A stretch of 64,000 nucleotides of DNA from Sulfuritalea sp. (lineage in GTDB: Bacteria > Pseudomonadota > Gammaproteobacteria > Burkholderiales > Rhodocyclaceae), in assembly GCF_017302275.1 (NCBI RefSeq), contig NZ_JAFLDR010000004.1:62001-126000 (forward strand), given 5' to 3'. Shown piece after piece: positions 7,712 through 16,378 of the stretch. Each line of letters begins with the position of its first letter. The stretch's first letter is position 1. The position numbers and the translations under genes were made by a program. The notes beneath the pieces are model-generated. The model was not told where the DNA came from and did no database searches. It saw only the letters and a program-made list of their open reading frames with translations.

Positions 7712-8914
7712 TCAAAGAGATTGACAGAAATCGTTGATGCGCCGCGCCGCTTCGAGGCATTCCTCGTGGCTGGCGACCAGTGCGATGCGGATGAAGTCGG
7801 CGCCCGGGTTGATGCCATTGGCCTCGCGCGCAAGGTAGCTGCCGGGCAGCACCACGACGTTCTTACGGCGCAGCAGCTCGCGCGCGAAATCGGTATCGGG
7901 TATCGGCGTTTTCGCCCACAGGTAGAAGCCCGCGTCGGGGATCTGGCAGTCGAGGTGGCGCGCGACCAGCGGCGTCACCTCGTGAAACTTCTCGGCGTAC
8001 ATGCGGCGGTTGTCGCGCACGTGGGCCTCGTCGTTCCAGGCGGCGATGCTGGCCGCCTGCACCGCCGGGTTCATGGCGCTGCCGTGGTAGGTACGGTAGA
8101 GCAGGAATTTCTTCATGATCGCCGCGTCGCCGGCGACGAAGCCGGAGCGCAGGCCGGGCACGTTGGAGCGCTTCGACAGGCTGGAGAAGATCACCAGATT
8201 GCGGTATTCGGCACGTCCCAGTTGCGCGGCGGCGGTCAGCCCGCCCAGCGGCGGCTTGGCCTCGTCGAAATGAATCTCGGAATAGCACTCATCGGAGGCG
8301 ATGACGAAGCCGTGGCGATCGGAAAGTTCGAACAATGCCTTCCACGCGGCCAGGTCCATCACCTTGCCGGTCGGGTTGGCCGGGGTGCAGACATACACCA
8401 GTTGCACGTCGCGCCAGGTGGCCGCGGGCAGCTCGCTCCAGTCCATGGCGAAGTTGTTGTGCGGCACGGTATTGAGAAACACCGGCTGGGCGCCGGCGAG
8501 CAGGGCCGCGCCTTCGTAGATCTGGTAGAAGGGGTTGGGGCAGACCACCTTCGCCGCTCCGCCGTTGCGGTCGATCACGGTCTGGGCGAAAGCGAACAGC
8601 GCCTCGCGCGAGCCATTGACCGGGACCACCTGCGTCGAGAAGTCGGGCGCCGGCACGGCATAGCGGCGCGCGACCCAGGCGGCAATAGCCTGGCGCAGCG
8701 CATCGCCGCCCTGGGTAGTGGGATAGTTGGCCAGTCCTGCGAGGTTGTCGGCCAGCGCGCGCTGGATGAAGGGCGGCGTCGGATGCTGCGGTTCGCCGAT
8801 GGACAGCTTGATTTCCTTGAAAGTCGGCGCCGGCGGTACGGCGGCGAACAAGTGGCGCAGCTTTTCGAAGGGATAGGGCTGCAGGCGGTCGAGGTCGGGA
8901 TTCACGTCTGTCAT
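7712..8914 (-). CDS. dapC: Succinyldiaminopimelate transaminase
   Basis: This PLP enzyme of aminotransferase fold type I makes N-succinyl-LL-diaminopimelate, using glutamate as amino donor. The product has 400 residues. Schiff-base lysine K248 lies in [16 protein letters not shown], the cofactor Asp/Tyr in [10 protein letters not shown], and the N-terminal [11 protein letters not shown] is characteristic of DapC. It is the first gene of the dapC-dapD-pilU transcript; a TATAAT box lies just upstream. The codons for PPAPTFKEI near residue 28 coincide with a copy of the dispersed repeat. Confidence 0.94.
   Translation of the reverse strand: MTDVNPDLDRLQPYPFEKLRHLFAAVPPAPTFKEIKLSIGEPQHPTPPFIQRALADNLAGLANYPTTQGGDALRQAIAAWVARRYAVPAPDFSTQVVPVNGSREALFAFAQTVIDRNGGAAKVVCPNPFYQIYEGAALLAGAQPVFLNTVPHNNFAMDWSELPAATWRDVQLVYVCTPANPTGKVMDLAAWKALFELSDRHGFVIASDECYSEIHFDEAKPPLGGLTAAAQLGRAEYRNLVIFSSLSKRSNVPGLRSGFVAGDAAIMKKFLLYRTYHGSAMNPAVQAASIAAWNDEAHVRDNRRMYAEKFHEVTPLVARHLDCQIPDAGFYLWAKTPIPDTDFARELLRRKNVVVLPGSYLAREANGINPGADFIRIALVASHEECLEAARRINDFCQSL
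8819..8845 (+). repeat. Possible dispersed AGTCGG repeat inside dapC
   Basis: GAAAGTCGGCGCCGGCGG followed by TACGGCG matches the short repeat consensus inside the dapC frame (about residues 24-33, a variable stretch ahead of the conserved LSIGEP motif). In-frame acquisition is possible, but convergence by codon use cannot be excluded. Confidence 0.4.
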
Positions 8915-8934
8915 GGCAAATTGGGCTAGGCCGC

Positions 8935-8940
8935 ATTATA
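8935..8940 (-). promoter_or_regulatory. Candidate -10 box for dapC-dapD-pilU
   Basis: TATAAT on the minus strand, about 20 bases before the dapC ATG. No good -35 box is seen, and the implied leader would be very short. Confidence 0.4.
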
Positions 8941-9012
8941 CGAGGCGGCCCCCGCATCGATGGCGGCGGATTTCCGGTAAATTGCCGCCTGATCAACAGG
9001 ACGGAGGATGAC

Positions 9013-9678
9013 ATGGGACAAATGATCGATTTCAAGCGCCCGGACGGCAGCGCCTGCCGCGGCTACCTGGCGAGTGCGGGGCAGGGCCGCCCCGGCGTGG
9101 TGGTGATCCAGGAATGGTGGGGGCTCAACGACCAGATCTGCGGCATCGCCGATCGCTTCGCCCGTGCCGGCTACAACGCGCTGGCGCCCGACCTGTTTCA
9201 GGGCCGCGTCACGCAGCAGCCCGATGAGGCCAGCCACCTGATGAACGGCCTCGATTTTCCCGGCGCCACGCACCAGGACATCCGCGGCGCGGTCGAGCAC
9301 CTGAAAGGCATGGGTGGCAAGGTCGCGACCATGGGCTTCTGCATGGGCGGCGCGCTGACCATCGGGGCGGCGGTGCATGTGCCGAACATCGCGGCGGCGG
9401 TATGCTTCTATGGCATCCCACCGAAAGAGTTTGCCGACCCGGCCAACATCCGCATTCCCTTCCAGGGTCACTTCGCCAGCAAGGACGACTGGTGCACGCC
9501 GGCCGCGGCCGACGCGCTGGACGCGGCCATGCGCGCCGCCGGCAATCCTCCAGAACTGTACCGCTACGAAGCCGATCATGCCTTCTTCAACGAGCGGCGC
9601 GGCGAAGTCTATGACGCGGCCTGCGCCAACCAGGCCTGGGAGCGCATGGCAGCCTTTCTCGCCAAGCATCTGGGCTGA
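9013..9678 (+). CDS. Dienelactone hydrolase family protein
   Basis: The product is an alpha/beta hydrolase of 221 residues. Its catalytic triad is typical of dienelactone hydrolases: Cys nucleophile C110 in GFCMGG, an Asp in SKDDW (158-159) and H189 in ADHAFF. The conserved N-terminal VIQEWWGLND (oxyanion region) and the YGIPP loop are also present. Members hydrolyse dienelactones in chloroaromatic degradation, but many chromosomal copies have other or unknown ester/lactone substrates. No aromatic ring-cleavage genes are adjacent. The gene is transcribed alone and followed by strong hairpins. Confidence 0.9.
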   Translation: MGQMIDFKRPDGSACRGYLASAGQGRPGVVVIQEWWGLNDQICGIADRFARAGYNALAPDLFQGRVTQQPDEASHLMNGLDFPGATHQDIRGAVEHLKGMGGKVATMGFCMGGALTIGAAVHVPNIAAAVCFYGIPPKEFADPANIRIPFQGHFASKDDWCTPAAADALDAAMRAAGNPPELYRYEADHAFFNERRGEVYDAACANQAWERMAAFLAKHLG

Positions 9679-9738
9679 CCCGTGCCTTTGAAAGCCATCG
9701 TCGAACCATGAAACGCTCCCACCCTTGTCCCGTCATGC

Positions 9739-9782
9739 GCGGGCAAATTCGGCCCGCCCCCCTTCGCCCCCCTCGCGGGGGG
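9739..9782. terminator. Two consecutive GC-rich hairpins after the hydrolase gene
   Basis: GCGGGC (9739-9744) pairs with GCCCGC (9752-9757). CCCCCC (9767-9772) pairs with GGGGGG (9777-9782) over a TCGC loop, followed by TT. The position 60-100 bases after the stop suggests termination, although the T-tract is minimal. Confidence 0.45.
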
Positions 9783-9846
9783 TTACCAATCGGCTCGCTG
9801 CGCTCGATATCACCGGCGACCCGATCTACAGTTTTCCGTTGATAAC

Positions 9847-10302
9847 GTGCCGACCCCCGAACTGACGCCCGCCGACTGGGTGAACATCAGCTTGACAGAA
9901 GCGCTGCTGGCGCGCGACGGGCCGCCACTCTACGTCGCCGCCAAGCTCGGCTGCCTGGCCGCGGTGAAGGTGATGTGCGAGGCCGGCAGCAACGTCGAGG
10001 TGCTCGGCCCGAAACGGGAACGTCCGCTGCATGCGGCGGCGGCCGGCGGGCATGACAGCATCGCGGCGACGTTGGTCAGCGCCGGTTGCGAGGTCGATGC
10101 CCAGGACGAGGACGGCAACACGGCGCTGATCACGGCCGTGCTGCACGGCCACGCCGCGCCGGTGGAGCTGCTGCTGGCGGTGGGCGCCGACATGGATGTC
10201 ACGCGCGTGGACGGTTTGACCGTGGTCGATATCGCCCAGCTACCGGGAACCCCGGGCGGCATTCGCGAACTGATCCTGCTCGGGCAGGAAGCGCTTGAGT
10301 AA
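9847..10302 (+). CDS. Ankyrin repeat protein
   Basis: This 151-residue protein has about three ankyrin repeats: PPLYVAAKLGCLAAVKVMCEAG, RPLHAAAAGGHDSIAATLV and NTALITAVLHGHAAPVELLL, each with the TPLHxAA-like helix-turn-helix spacing. There is no signal peptide. Ankyrin repeats bind partner proteins; the partner is not evident. The start is taken as GTG at 9847; a later start would remove only non-repeat residues. The downstream deoxyribosyltransferase gene overlaps its stop by eight bases, so the two are probably translationally coupled. Confidence 0.75.
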   Translation: MPTPELTPADWVNISLTEALLARDGPPLYVAAKLGCLAAVKVMCEAGSNVEVLGPKRERPLHAAAAGGHDSIAATLVSAGCEVDAQDEDGNTALITAVLHGHAAPVELLLAVGADMDVTRVDGLTVVDIAQLPGTPGGIRELILLGQEALE

Positions 10303-10786
10303 ACTGTATCTGGCCGGGCCCGACGTGTTTCGTCCGGACGCCGCCGCGTGGGCCGCACACGCCGTCGCCCGCTGCCACGAATGCGGCCATCGGGCACTGG
10401 TCCCGCTCGACGCCGCCGGCGCGACCGCCGGCGACATCTACCGCAACAACCTGCTTCTGATTGCCGAGGCCGATGTCGTGCTGGCCAACCTCAACCCGTT
10501 CCGCGGCGACGAACCCGATTCCGGCACCTGCGTCGAAATCGGCTATGCGCTCGCGCTGGGCAAGCCGGTGATCGGCTACGCCGAAGACCTGCGCCCCCTG
10601 CGCGAGCGGCTGGGCGCCAGCGGGCCGGGGGCCGATGGCCGTTACCGGGATGGTGCGGGCAATGCCGTGGAAGACTTCGGACTGCCCCGCAACCTGATGT
10701 TGGCGGTGCCGCTGCAACTGGTACAGGGCGGAATCGCGGTGGCGCTTGCGGCGCTGGAGCGATCAGCGTCGGGTCAGGAGCCGTGA
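10295..10786 (+). CDS. Nucleoside 2-deoxyribosyltransferase family protein
   Basis: The protein has 163 residues. LYLAGPDVF at the N-terminus and NPFRGDEPDSGTCVEIGYA (about 68-86) are the nucleotide-binding loop and acidic catalytic region of the PF05014 family, which includes deoxyribosyltransferases and DNPH1/Rcl-type hydrolases. They cleave or exchange the N-glycosidic bond of 2'-deoxynucleosides or dNMPs. The best start is the TTG at 10295, which overlaps the ankyrin stop and begins exactly at the family's SKLYLAGP. It ends just before the convergent yaeQ-like gene. Confidence 0.8.
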   Translation: MSKLYLAGPDVFRPDAAAWAAHAVARCHECGHRALVPLDAAGATAGDIYRNNLLLIAEADVVLANLNPFRGDEPDSGTCVEIGYALALGKPVIGYAEDLRPLRERLGASGPGADGRYRDGAGNAVEDFGLPRNLMLAVPLQLVQGGIAVALAALERSASGQEP

Positions 10787-10791
10787 CGGCA

Positions 10792-11343
10792 TCAATCCGT
10801 CGCAGGGGCCATCCGTACTTCCGGCACGATGCGGGTGCTTTCTCCATCGACGATCAGCCATAGCTCGCCGTCCTGCAGCGTGCATTGCACCTGCATGCCG
10901 CGCTCGGCCAGCGCCGCCAGCGCGCGCGTGTCCCCGGCGGCGAGGTTGATCACCGTCAGCTTGTCCTGGCGCCGCAGCGCGGCCTGGTTCTGCTGCCACC
11001 ACATGTCGGCGACGCGACCGCCGTAGGTCAGGACCACGACCTTGTCCGATCGTCCGCAGGCGCGACGGACGCGCTTTTCGTCGGGCAGTCCGACGTCGAT
11101 CCAGAGTTCGATGGCGCCGGTCAGGTCCTTGCGCCAGACGTCGGGTTCGTCTTCCGAGGAGAGGCCCTTGCCGAACACCAGCGCCTCGTCGGCATGCATG
11201 GCGAAGGCCAGCACGCGCACCATCATGCGCTCGTCGGTTTCCGAGGGATGGCGGGCGACCGTCAGCGCGTGGGTCTGGAAGTAGTTGCGTTCGAGGTCGG
11301 CGATTTGCAGCTCGACCTTGTAGATTGTCGACTTGAGGGCCAT
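10792..11343 (-). CDS. yaeQ: YaeQ family protein
   Basis: The 183-residue product matches the YaeQ family: MALKSTIYKVELQIADLERNYF at the start, then SETDERMMVRVLAFAMHA and DEPDVWRKDLTGAIELWIDVG. The fold is related to PD-(D/E)XK nucleases (family knowledge), but the cellular role is unsettled. The start ATG at 11343 coincides with the family start; eight extra upstream codons are open but unsupported. It is a single gene, convergent with the deoxyribosyltransferase gene. Confidence 0.92.
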   Translation of the reverse strand: MALKSTIYKVELQIADLERNYFQTHALTVARHPSETDERMMVRVLAFAMHADEALVFGKGLSSEDEPDVWRKDLTGAIELWIDVGLPDEKRVRRACGRSDKVVVLTYGGRVADMWWQQNQAALRRQDKLTVINLAAGDTRALAALAERGMQVQCTLQDGELWLIVDGESTRIVPEVRMAPATD

Positions 11344-11474
11344 GGTGGCAGCGCGAAACGGCGCCACATTAGACTACAGATCGGAGCCTGGGGAACTGCG
11401 TAGCGCAGGATACGGGTCATCGGCGTCGCCTGCGGCTACGGGGCGGGCCTTCCACACTCCCAGGACGCTCGGAA

Positions 11475-11660
11475 ATGCGGCGTGCCCTGCACTTTCTCGA
11501 CGACCTGGCGGGCGCCGAACTGGCCGCAGCGCTGACACTGGCCGACGGCGACGAACGCCTGCTGGCGCTGGAGAGCGTCGAATACAACCCCTATCGCGAC
11601 GCAGGCTTCGTCACCGCCCGCGCCATCCTCGACCTGTGCCGCTCGCTGATCGAAATTTGA
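11475..11660 (+). CDS. Small hypothetical protein
   Basis: This 61-codon frame encodes a product beginning MRRALHFLDDLAGAELAAAL and ending ILDLCRSLIEI. Third positions are GC-rich, as in neighbouring genes. It would be a small, acidic, helical protein with no membrane segment. No family is recognised. There is no strong ribosome site, and it may be a remnant of a longer gene. Confidence 0.4.
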   Translation: MRRALHFLDDLAGAELAAALTLADGDERLLALESVEYNPYRDAGFVTARAILDLCRSLIEI

Positions 11661-11856
11661 CTTTCGCCGCACGAGGGCATACATTGAAGCTGCGTTCGAC
11701 TTGAAGGCATTTCAAGGAGGAACTTAGCGCTGAACAACACTTGCCATTCCATCGTTCTTCGCTGCACCCGGAAGTCTCTCTGACTTCAGCCCGATTGGGT
11801 CGCGCCATTTGAATTTCAGCTTGCGGGCGCATGACAAATTCGCTAAAGCGACAAGC

Positions 11857-11896
11857 AAAAAGCCTGTTTTGACGATATTGCCGAAACAGGCTTTTT
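11857..11896. terminator. Bidirectional rho-independent terminator
   Basis: AAAAAGCCTGTTT (11857-11869) and AAACAGGCTTTTT (11884-11896) form a perfect 13-bp stem around a 14-base loop, with A- and T-tracts on both sides. It serves selO from the right and could end transcripts coming from the left. Confidence 0.85.
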
Positions 11897-11930
11897 GCCG
11901 TTCACTGCCTGCGAAAACCAGGACGGATCA

Positions 11931-13565
11931 TCAGGAACTGCACGACAGCGCCGAGCAGCCGGCCTTGTTGCGCGCCCATTCGGGCTGGCGCGCGGCCAGT
12001 TCCTCGTGTTCCGGCTGCTCATCGCAGGGGTGTTCGAGCACCTTCATCAGGCGCTCGAGGACCGAGGTGTCGCCCTGTTCAGCCGCATCGATGGCGAGTT
12101 GGGCCAGGTAGTTGCGCGGCACGTACTTCGGGTTGGCGTGATTCATCCGGGTACGCCGCGCGGCCGCCGGCTCCCCGTCGCGCCGCACGCGGTCGAGGTA
12201 GCGGCGCAGCCAGGGCAGCAGGCGCGCGCCGGCTTCGTCGCCCGCATAGAAGGCGTCGCGCAGCGGCGCCAGCAGGGACTCGCCGTCGCTGTCCGCCGCA
12301 GGGCCATCAAGGGGCAGGTCGGCCAGCCGGCGGTAGAACAGCGTCATGTCGATGGACGCCTGCGGCAGCAGGTTCTCCAGGTCGTCGAGCAGGGCGGCAT
12401 CGCTTTCGTCGATGGCGAGCAGGCCCAGCTTGTCGGCGGTGATGCGGTTCGAGGCCATGGCGAAGGTGCGGTTGAATTCGCGCAGGCCGGCTTCGAGGTC
12501 GGTGTGCTTCGGGATCAGCGGCAGCAGGGCCTCGGCCAGGCGGATCAGGTTCCATTGCGCGATCGCGGGCTGGCGGCCGAAGCAGTAGCGCCGCATCTGG
12601 GCGTCGGTGGTGTTCGGCGTCCACTCCGGATCGTAGCGTTCGAGCCAGCCGTAGGGTCCGTAATCGATGGTGAGGCCGAGGATCGACATGTTGTCGGTGT
12701 TCATCACGCCGTGCACGAAGCCGACGCGCATCCATTCCGCCACCATGCGCGCGGTGCGGCGGCAGACCTCGGCGTACCAGTGCGCGTACACCTCGGGCGA
12801 GGGCGCGCCGAGCGTGGGGAAGTGCGTGGCGATCGTGTGGTCCGCCAGGCGTCGAAGTTCGTCCGTTTCGTCGTGGGCGCCGTGGATCTGGAAATTGCCG
12901 AAACGCAGGAAGGAGGGCGCGACGCGGCAGACGATGGCGCCCGGTTCGTCCTTCGCGTTGCCGTCGTAGAACATGTCGCGCTCGACCGGCTCGCCCGTGG
13001 CGACCAGCGACAGCGCGCGTGTGGTGGGTACGCCGAGGTGGTGCATGGCTTCGCTGCAGAGGAATTCGCGCAAGGAGGAACGCAGCACCGCGCGCCCGTC
13101 TGCATGGCGCGAATAGGGCGTGCGGCCGGCGCCCTTGAGCTGCAGTTCGTGATGGCGGCCGTCGGCGCCGCGCAGTTCCGCCAGCGTCGTGGCTCGGCCG
13201 TCGCCGAGCTGGCCGGCCCAGTTGCCGAACTGGTGGCCGCCATAGCGTGCGGCATAGGGCTGCATGCCCGGCAGCACGAGATTGCCGGCAAGGACGTCGA
13301 CGCTGGGTGCGGTTGCCGAGGCCGGGCGGGCAAGGCCGAGCAGGGCGCCCACGGCATCGCTCCAGGCCAGCAATCGGGGTGCCGCGACCGGCGCAGGTTC
13401 GACGTGGCTGTAGCAGGCATTGCGCACCGGGCGCGGAACGTCGCGCCGCAGCGGATCGGCCGGCAGTTCGCGCACGAAGCGGTTGTCGAAGCGTTCCGCC
13501 AGCGCGGGGTCGCAGAGGTCGAGCAGCGGGGCAATGCCGGATGGGTGACGCGGGATGTCGTTCAT
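11931..13565 (-). CDS. selO: Protein adenylyltransferase SelO
   Basis: This pseudokinase-fold enzyme transfers AMP from ATP to Ser/Thr/Tyr of proteins involved in redox homeostasis (family knowledge). It has 544 residues. Family hallmarks are GGHQFGNWAGQLGDGRA, the SLREFLCSEAMHHLG region, HGVMNTDNMSILG and the metal-binding DYGPYGWLE. The C-terminus ends with CSALSCSS; its cysteines occupy the redox region where some homologues carry selenocysteine, so this is the cysteine form. The start at 13565 is supported by the family N-terminus (LLDLCDPALAERFDNRFV follows). A repeat copy sits just upstream. Confidence 0.94.
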   Translation of the reverse strand: MNDIPRHPSGIAPLLDLCDPALAERFDNRFVRELPADPLRRDVPRPVRNACYSHVEPAPVAAPRLLAWSDAVGALLGLARPASATAPSVDVLAGNLVLPGMQPYAARYGGHQFGNWAGQLGDGRATTLAELRGADGRHHELQLKGAGRTPYSRHADGRAVLRSSLREFLCSEAMHHLGVPTTRALSLVATGEPVERDMFYDGNAKDEPGAIVCRVAPSFLRFGNFQIHGAHDETDELRRLADHTIATHFPTLGAPSPEVYAHWYAEVCRRTARMVAEWMRVGFVHGVMNTDNMSILGLTIDYGPYGWLERYDPEWTPNTTDAQMRRYCFGRQPAIAQWNLIRLAEALLPLIPKHTDLEAGLREFNRTFAMASNRITADKLGLLAIDESDAALLDDLENLLPQASIDMTLFYRRLADLPLDGPAADSDGESLLAPLRDAFYAGDEAGARLLPWLRRYLDRVRRDGEPAAARRTRMNHANPKYVPRNYLAQLAIDAAEQGDTSVLERLMKVLEHPCDEQPEHEELAARQPEWARNKAGCSALSCSS

Positions 13566-13602
13566 GGTGCGGTGCCGGGAGTGGGCCGGAAGGTGGCCAA
13601 CC

Positions 13603-13633
13603 AAAAGTCGGCGCCGGCGACACGGCGTTTTTA
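13603..13633 (+). repeat. Dispersed AGTCGG repeat, short form
   Basis: AAAAGTCGGCGCCGGCGACA followed by CGGCGTTTTT. This is the closest copy to the consensus. It lies between selO and the nuclease gene. Confidence 0.75.
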
Positions 13634-13652
13634 CCCGTGCACCGGTCGAATA

Positions 13653-14234
13653 TCAACCTTGCGCACAGTGGGGTGGCAGCCTGGTGATATATGGCTTGTT
13701 TTCTCGTTTGCGCCACTGCCAGGGCGGGACCGGCGCTGCGTCCCGCCATAGCCCGAGGCGCCGGTTGCGGGCGTCGAATTCGGCATATTCGTAGTAGCCC
13801 TGTTCAGCCAGCGGTTGCTCACGGCGCTCGTCGCGGAACCACCAGGCGAGGCCCGCTTCCAGTTGCAACAGCGCGGCGTCGCGCGTCGGCGGGCATGTCG
13901 CGCAGCCCGCCGGCGCAACCGTGACGCGGCCGACGGTGCGGCCATAGGTGTCCTGCTTGCGGCGTTCGACCGCGATGCGCCGGCCGAGCAGCAGGTCGCT
14001 CAGGCCCTGGCGCGATTCCTTGCCGAAGGCCTGCTTCAGGTCGGGCGCATCGATGCCGGCGAGACGAACGGTATGGCGGGTCTTGAGCGCGTCCTCGACG
14101 ACGACGATGTCGCCGCGAGCCACCTCGACCACGGTGGCCTGGAAGGTTTCGCACCGCGCCACGGGCGCGGCGAGCAGGCCTGCCAGGACCAGCCACGGCA
14201 GGCAGCGGCGGAACACCGACCGAACATCGATCAT
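13653..14234 (-). CDS. Exported thermonuclease (staphylococcal nuclease fold)
   Basis: The product has 193 residues with a hydrophobic signal segment (about 10-30, ending APVARC). The SNase core follows with RLAGIDAPDLKQAFGKES, DTYGRTVGRVTV and AGLAWWFRDE; the Arg/Glu/Asp set of calcium-dependent SNases is present (RLAGIDAPD, GKES, DTYGR). It would cleave DNA or RNA in the periplasm or outside the cell. The frame is open for 200 more codons upstream, but the signal peptide sets the ATG at 14234. The Cys just before the mature part could also act as a lipidation site, although the preceding residues are not an ideal lipobox. Confidence 0.85.
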   Translation of the reverse strand: MIDVRSVFRRCLPWLVLAGLLAAPVARCETFQATVVEVARGDIVVVEDALKTRHTVRLAGIDAPDLKQAFGKESRQGLSDLLLGRRIAVERRKQDTYGRTVGRVTVAPAGCATCPPTRDAALLQLEAGLAWWFRDERREQPLAEQGYYEYAEFDARNRRLGLWRDAAPVPPWQWRKRENKPYITRLPPHCAQG

Positions 14235-14426
14235 GGCGGGATCGCTCCAGGCGCCGCACGCGACGGCGGGCAGCCATGCTACCAAAGGCGGTCCGCCCTG
14301 GCGGTCGATCGCGATTGACGCGGTCGTGGCAGCTGCGGGATACTCCGTGCCCACGCCGATGCGGCCGGGATTGCGAAATCCCGCGGCGCGGCGGTGACTT
14401 TGGAAACGAACGGGGAGGCGGGGCGC

Positions 14427-14864
14427 ATGGCGCTGATTCAGTGGGGTGTGGATTGTTACACCGGTCTGCCGGAAGTGGATCGCCAGCATCAAGAACTGTA
14501 CGCGCTGGTCAATCGCCTGGACGCGGCGAAGGCCGGTCGCGGCGAGATGCTGGAACGGGTGCTGAACGAGCTGGGCGACTACGTCCGTGACCATTTTGCG
14601 CTGGAAGAGAAACTGATGCGCGACGCGGGCGTCGATGCCGCGCACCAGGACGAGCATCTTGCCGCCCACGCGGTGTTTGTCGAACGCCTCGGCGAGTTCC
14701 GCCGCCACAGCGTCGCCGGCAGTGACGCCGCCGCCGACGAGGTGCTGGCCTTTCTTACCGCCTGGCTGAAGCAGCACATCCAGTGGGCGGACCGCAAGAT
14801 GGCGATGGAAATCCACAAGCGGATGGGGACCGAGGCGCCGCACAACATGTTCGCCCATTTCTGA
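14427..14864 (+). CDS. Bacteriohemerythrin
   Basis: This 145-residue four-helix di-iron oxygen-binding protein retains all seven iron ligands at canonical spacing: H21, H56, E60, H77, H81, H117 and D122. Single-domain bacteriohemerythrins carry or sense oxygen, often in microaerobic or motile bacteria. A GTG 33 bases upstream is possible, but the ATG at 14427 has a strong GGGGAGG site eight bases away and matches the usual N-terminus (MALIQWG). Confidence 0.92.
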   Translation: MALIQWGVDCYTGLPEVDRQHQELYALVNRLDAAKAGRGEMLERVLNELGDYVRDHFALEEKLMRDAGVDAAHQDEHLAAHAVFVERLGEFRRHSVAGSDAAADEVLAFLTAWLKQHIQWADRKMAMEIHKRMGTEAPHNMFAHF

Positions 14865-14889
14865 GGCGAAGCCGCGCGGCCATGGCGCT

Positions 14890-15222
14890 TCAGTGCAGCA
14901 GGGTCAGGTGCGGTGCTTCGCGCCGCCCGACATTTACCACGATCACGTGCGACCCGAGCAGGACCACGCTGCCGCGGCATCGATCGTCGCCGGTATCGCT
15001 ATAGTCGAAGGCGTAGGCGCGGCGCAGCAGCAGGCGGCCGTCGTCGTCGCGGGCCAGGCGCAGGCTGCTGATCGACACCGTGTCGTCCAGCAGTTGCAGG
15101 TTTTCGGCATCGCAGGCGGCCTTCGCGGCGCGCACGCCGATTTCGCGCACGTGGATGCTGTCGAACCACAACCAGGCCAGCGCGCCGAGTACCACGAAGC
15201 TGATGATCTCAAAGGTGGGCAT
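14890..15222 (-). CDS. DUF3301 family protein
   Basis: The protein has 110 residues with an N-terminal membrane anchor (about 4-20, IISFVVLGALAWLWF). The conserved motif follows: RAAKAACDAENLQLLDDTVS and RLARDDDGRLLLRRAYAFDYS. This matches DUF3301, a proteobacterial family of small membrane-anchored proteins of unknown function. The gene stands alone, convergent with the hemerythrin gene. Confidence 0.85.
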   Translation of the reverse strand: MPTFEIISFVVLGALAWLWFDSIHVREIGVRAAKAACDAENLQLLDDTVSISSLRLARDDDGRLLLRRAYAFDYSDTGDDRCRGSVVLLGSHVIVVNVGRREAPHLTLLH

Positions 15223-15280
15223 GTGCCGATCTTACCTGTCGCGCGCTGCTTGCGCTCCGGGCCGTGCCGTCGATTCGCCA

Positions 15281-15335
15281 GAAAATTCGGCACCCCACAG
15301 GGGCTTCCTTCGGTCGCTGGCGACACGGCGTCCTT
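15281..15335 (+). repeat. Dispersed AGTCGG repeat, long form
   Basis: GAAAATTCGGCACCCCAC, then GGGGCTTCCTTCGGTCGC and TGGCGACACGGCG. It aligns base for base over most of its length with the inverted copy at 18525-18573 inside the iorB-like gene. It lies in the promoter region of the CreA gene. Confidence 0.75.
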
Positions 15336-15416
15336 GAATCGCGGCGCGAGCAGGTAGACTGCGCCGGCCCACCGCCTCGGCCGGCGGACGGGGCGACCAA
15401 CAGTTCGGAGCGAAAA

Positions 15417-15887
15417 ATGGAAATCCCATGGCATCGGGTGGCATCCCTGGCGTTGCTGCTGTTTTGTGCGGCAGGCGTGCGGGCGGAACAGGTCGCTTGC
15501 GTGACGACGGCCTGGAAGCTGATCGGCTCCAACCACCGGATCTGCGTCGAAGCCTTCCACGATCCGAAGGTGCCGGGCGTCACCTGCCACGTCAGCCAGG
15601 CGCGTACCGGGGGTGTCGCCGGAAGCTTCGGCCTGGCGCAGGACCCGTCGGAGTTCTCCCTGGCCTGCCGCCAGACCGGGCCGATCGTCCTGCCGGAGAA
15701 GCTGGGCAAGGACGAGACGGTATTCGCCGAGGACACCTCCATCCTGTTCAAGGAAACCCGGGTGGTGCGCCTGTGGGACGAGAAGAACCGCGTCCTGGTC
15801 TACCTCGCGATCAGCCGCAAGCTGATCGAGGGCGCGCCGGCGAGCAGCATTTCGACGGTGCCGGTGATGCCCTGGGGCGGGCGCTAG
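15417..15887 (+). CDS. creA: CreA family exported protein
   Basis: The 156-residue product has a signal peptide (1-22, ending GVRA). The mature part shows the CreA signature: VTTAWKLIGSNHRICVEAFHDPKVPGVTCHVSQA and ARTGGVAGSFGLAQDPSEFSLACRQTGPI. Its function is unknown despite frequent conservation in proteobacteria. The start ATG at 15417 has GGAG seven bases upstream and begins the signal peptide; the open frame further upstream runs into a repeat copy. Confidence 0.9.
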   Translation: MEIPWHRVASLALLLFCAAGVRAEQVACVTTAWKLIGSNHRICVEAFHDPKVPGVTCHVSQARTGGVAGSFGLAQDPSEFSLACRQTGPIVLPEKLGKDETVFAEDTSILFKETRVVRLWDEKNRVLVYLAISRKLIEGAPASSISTVPVMPWGGR

Positions 15888-15927
15888 GCGCTGCAGCCGG
15901 GCGCCGCCGGTCAGCCTCGCTTGCCGC

Positions 15928-16359
15928 TCAGCCTTTCGGCCAAAGGACCATCTGCGTGCAGCGGAACAGCGCGATCTTCTTGCCGTTCGCCTCGTCGGTG
16001 ACCACGGCATCCCATACCTGGGTGTTGCGGCCGAGGTGCTGGGCGGTGGCCAGGCAGGCGATGCTGCCTTCCGACACGGTGCCGAGGTGGTTGCTCTTCA
16101 GTTCGATGGTGGTGAAGGACTGCGCGCCCTTGGGCAGGTGGGCCATGGTGGCGTAGCCGCAGGTCGTGTCGGCCAGCGCCACGATGCTGGCCGCATGGAG
16201 GAAATCGTTCGGCGCGAAATGCAGCTTCTTCACCGGCATGCGGCTGCGCAGCGAGTTTTCCAGCAGTTCCAGCATCTCGATGCCGAGATAGCCGGGCAGG
16301 TATTCGCCGCCGCGCCGGTTCAGCACTTCGATGGTGACGTCGTCGCGCAGCTTGCCCAT
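15928..16359 (-). CDS. PaaI-type hotdog thioesterase
   Basis: The 143-residue hotdog-fold protein contains FAPNDFLHAASIVALADTTCGYATMAHLP, the helix-and-loop that carries the catalytic Asp/Asn in the PaaI/YiiD group, and an ELKSNHLG strand. It probably hydrolyses acyl-CoA esters; the substrate is unknown. A small hypothetical gene ends 19 bases upstream on the same strand, so the two may be co-transcribed. Confidence 0.8.
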   Translation of the reverse strand: MGKLRDDVTIEVLNRRGGEYLPGYLGIEMLELLENSLRSRMPVKKLHFAPNDFLHAASIVALADTTCGYATMAHLPKGAQSFTTIELKSNHLGTVSEGSIACLATAQHLGRNTQVWDAVVTDEANGKKIALFRCTQMVLWPKG

Positions 16360-16378
16360 GGCGGTGTCCTTTTCCGGA

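Noticed and set aside
13563-13563. Selenocysteine in SelO
   Set aside because: The C-terminal region has ordinary Cys codons and no in-frame TGA before the stop; the protein is the cysteine form.
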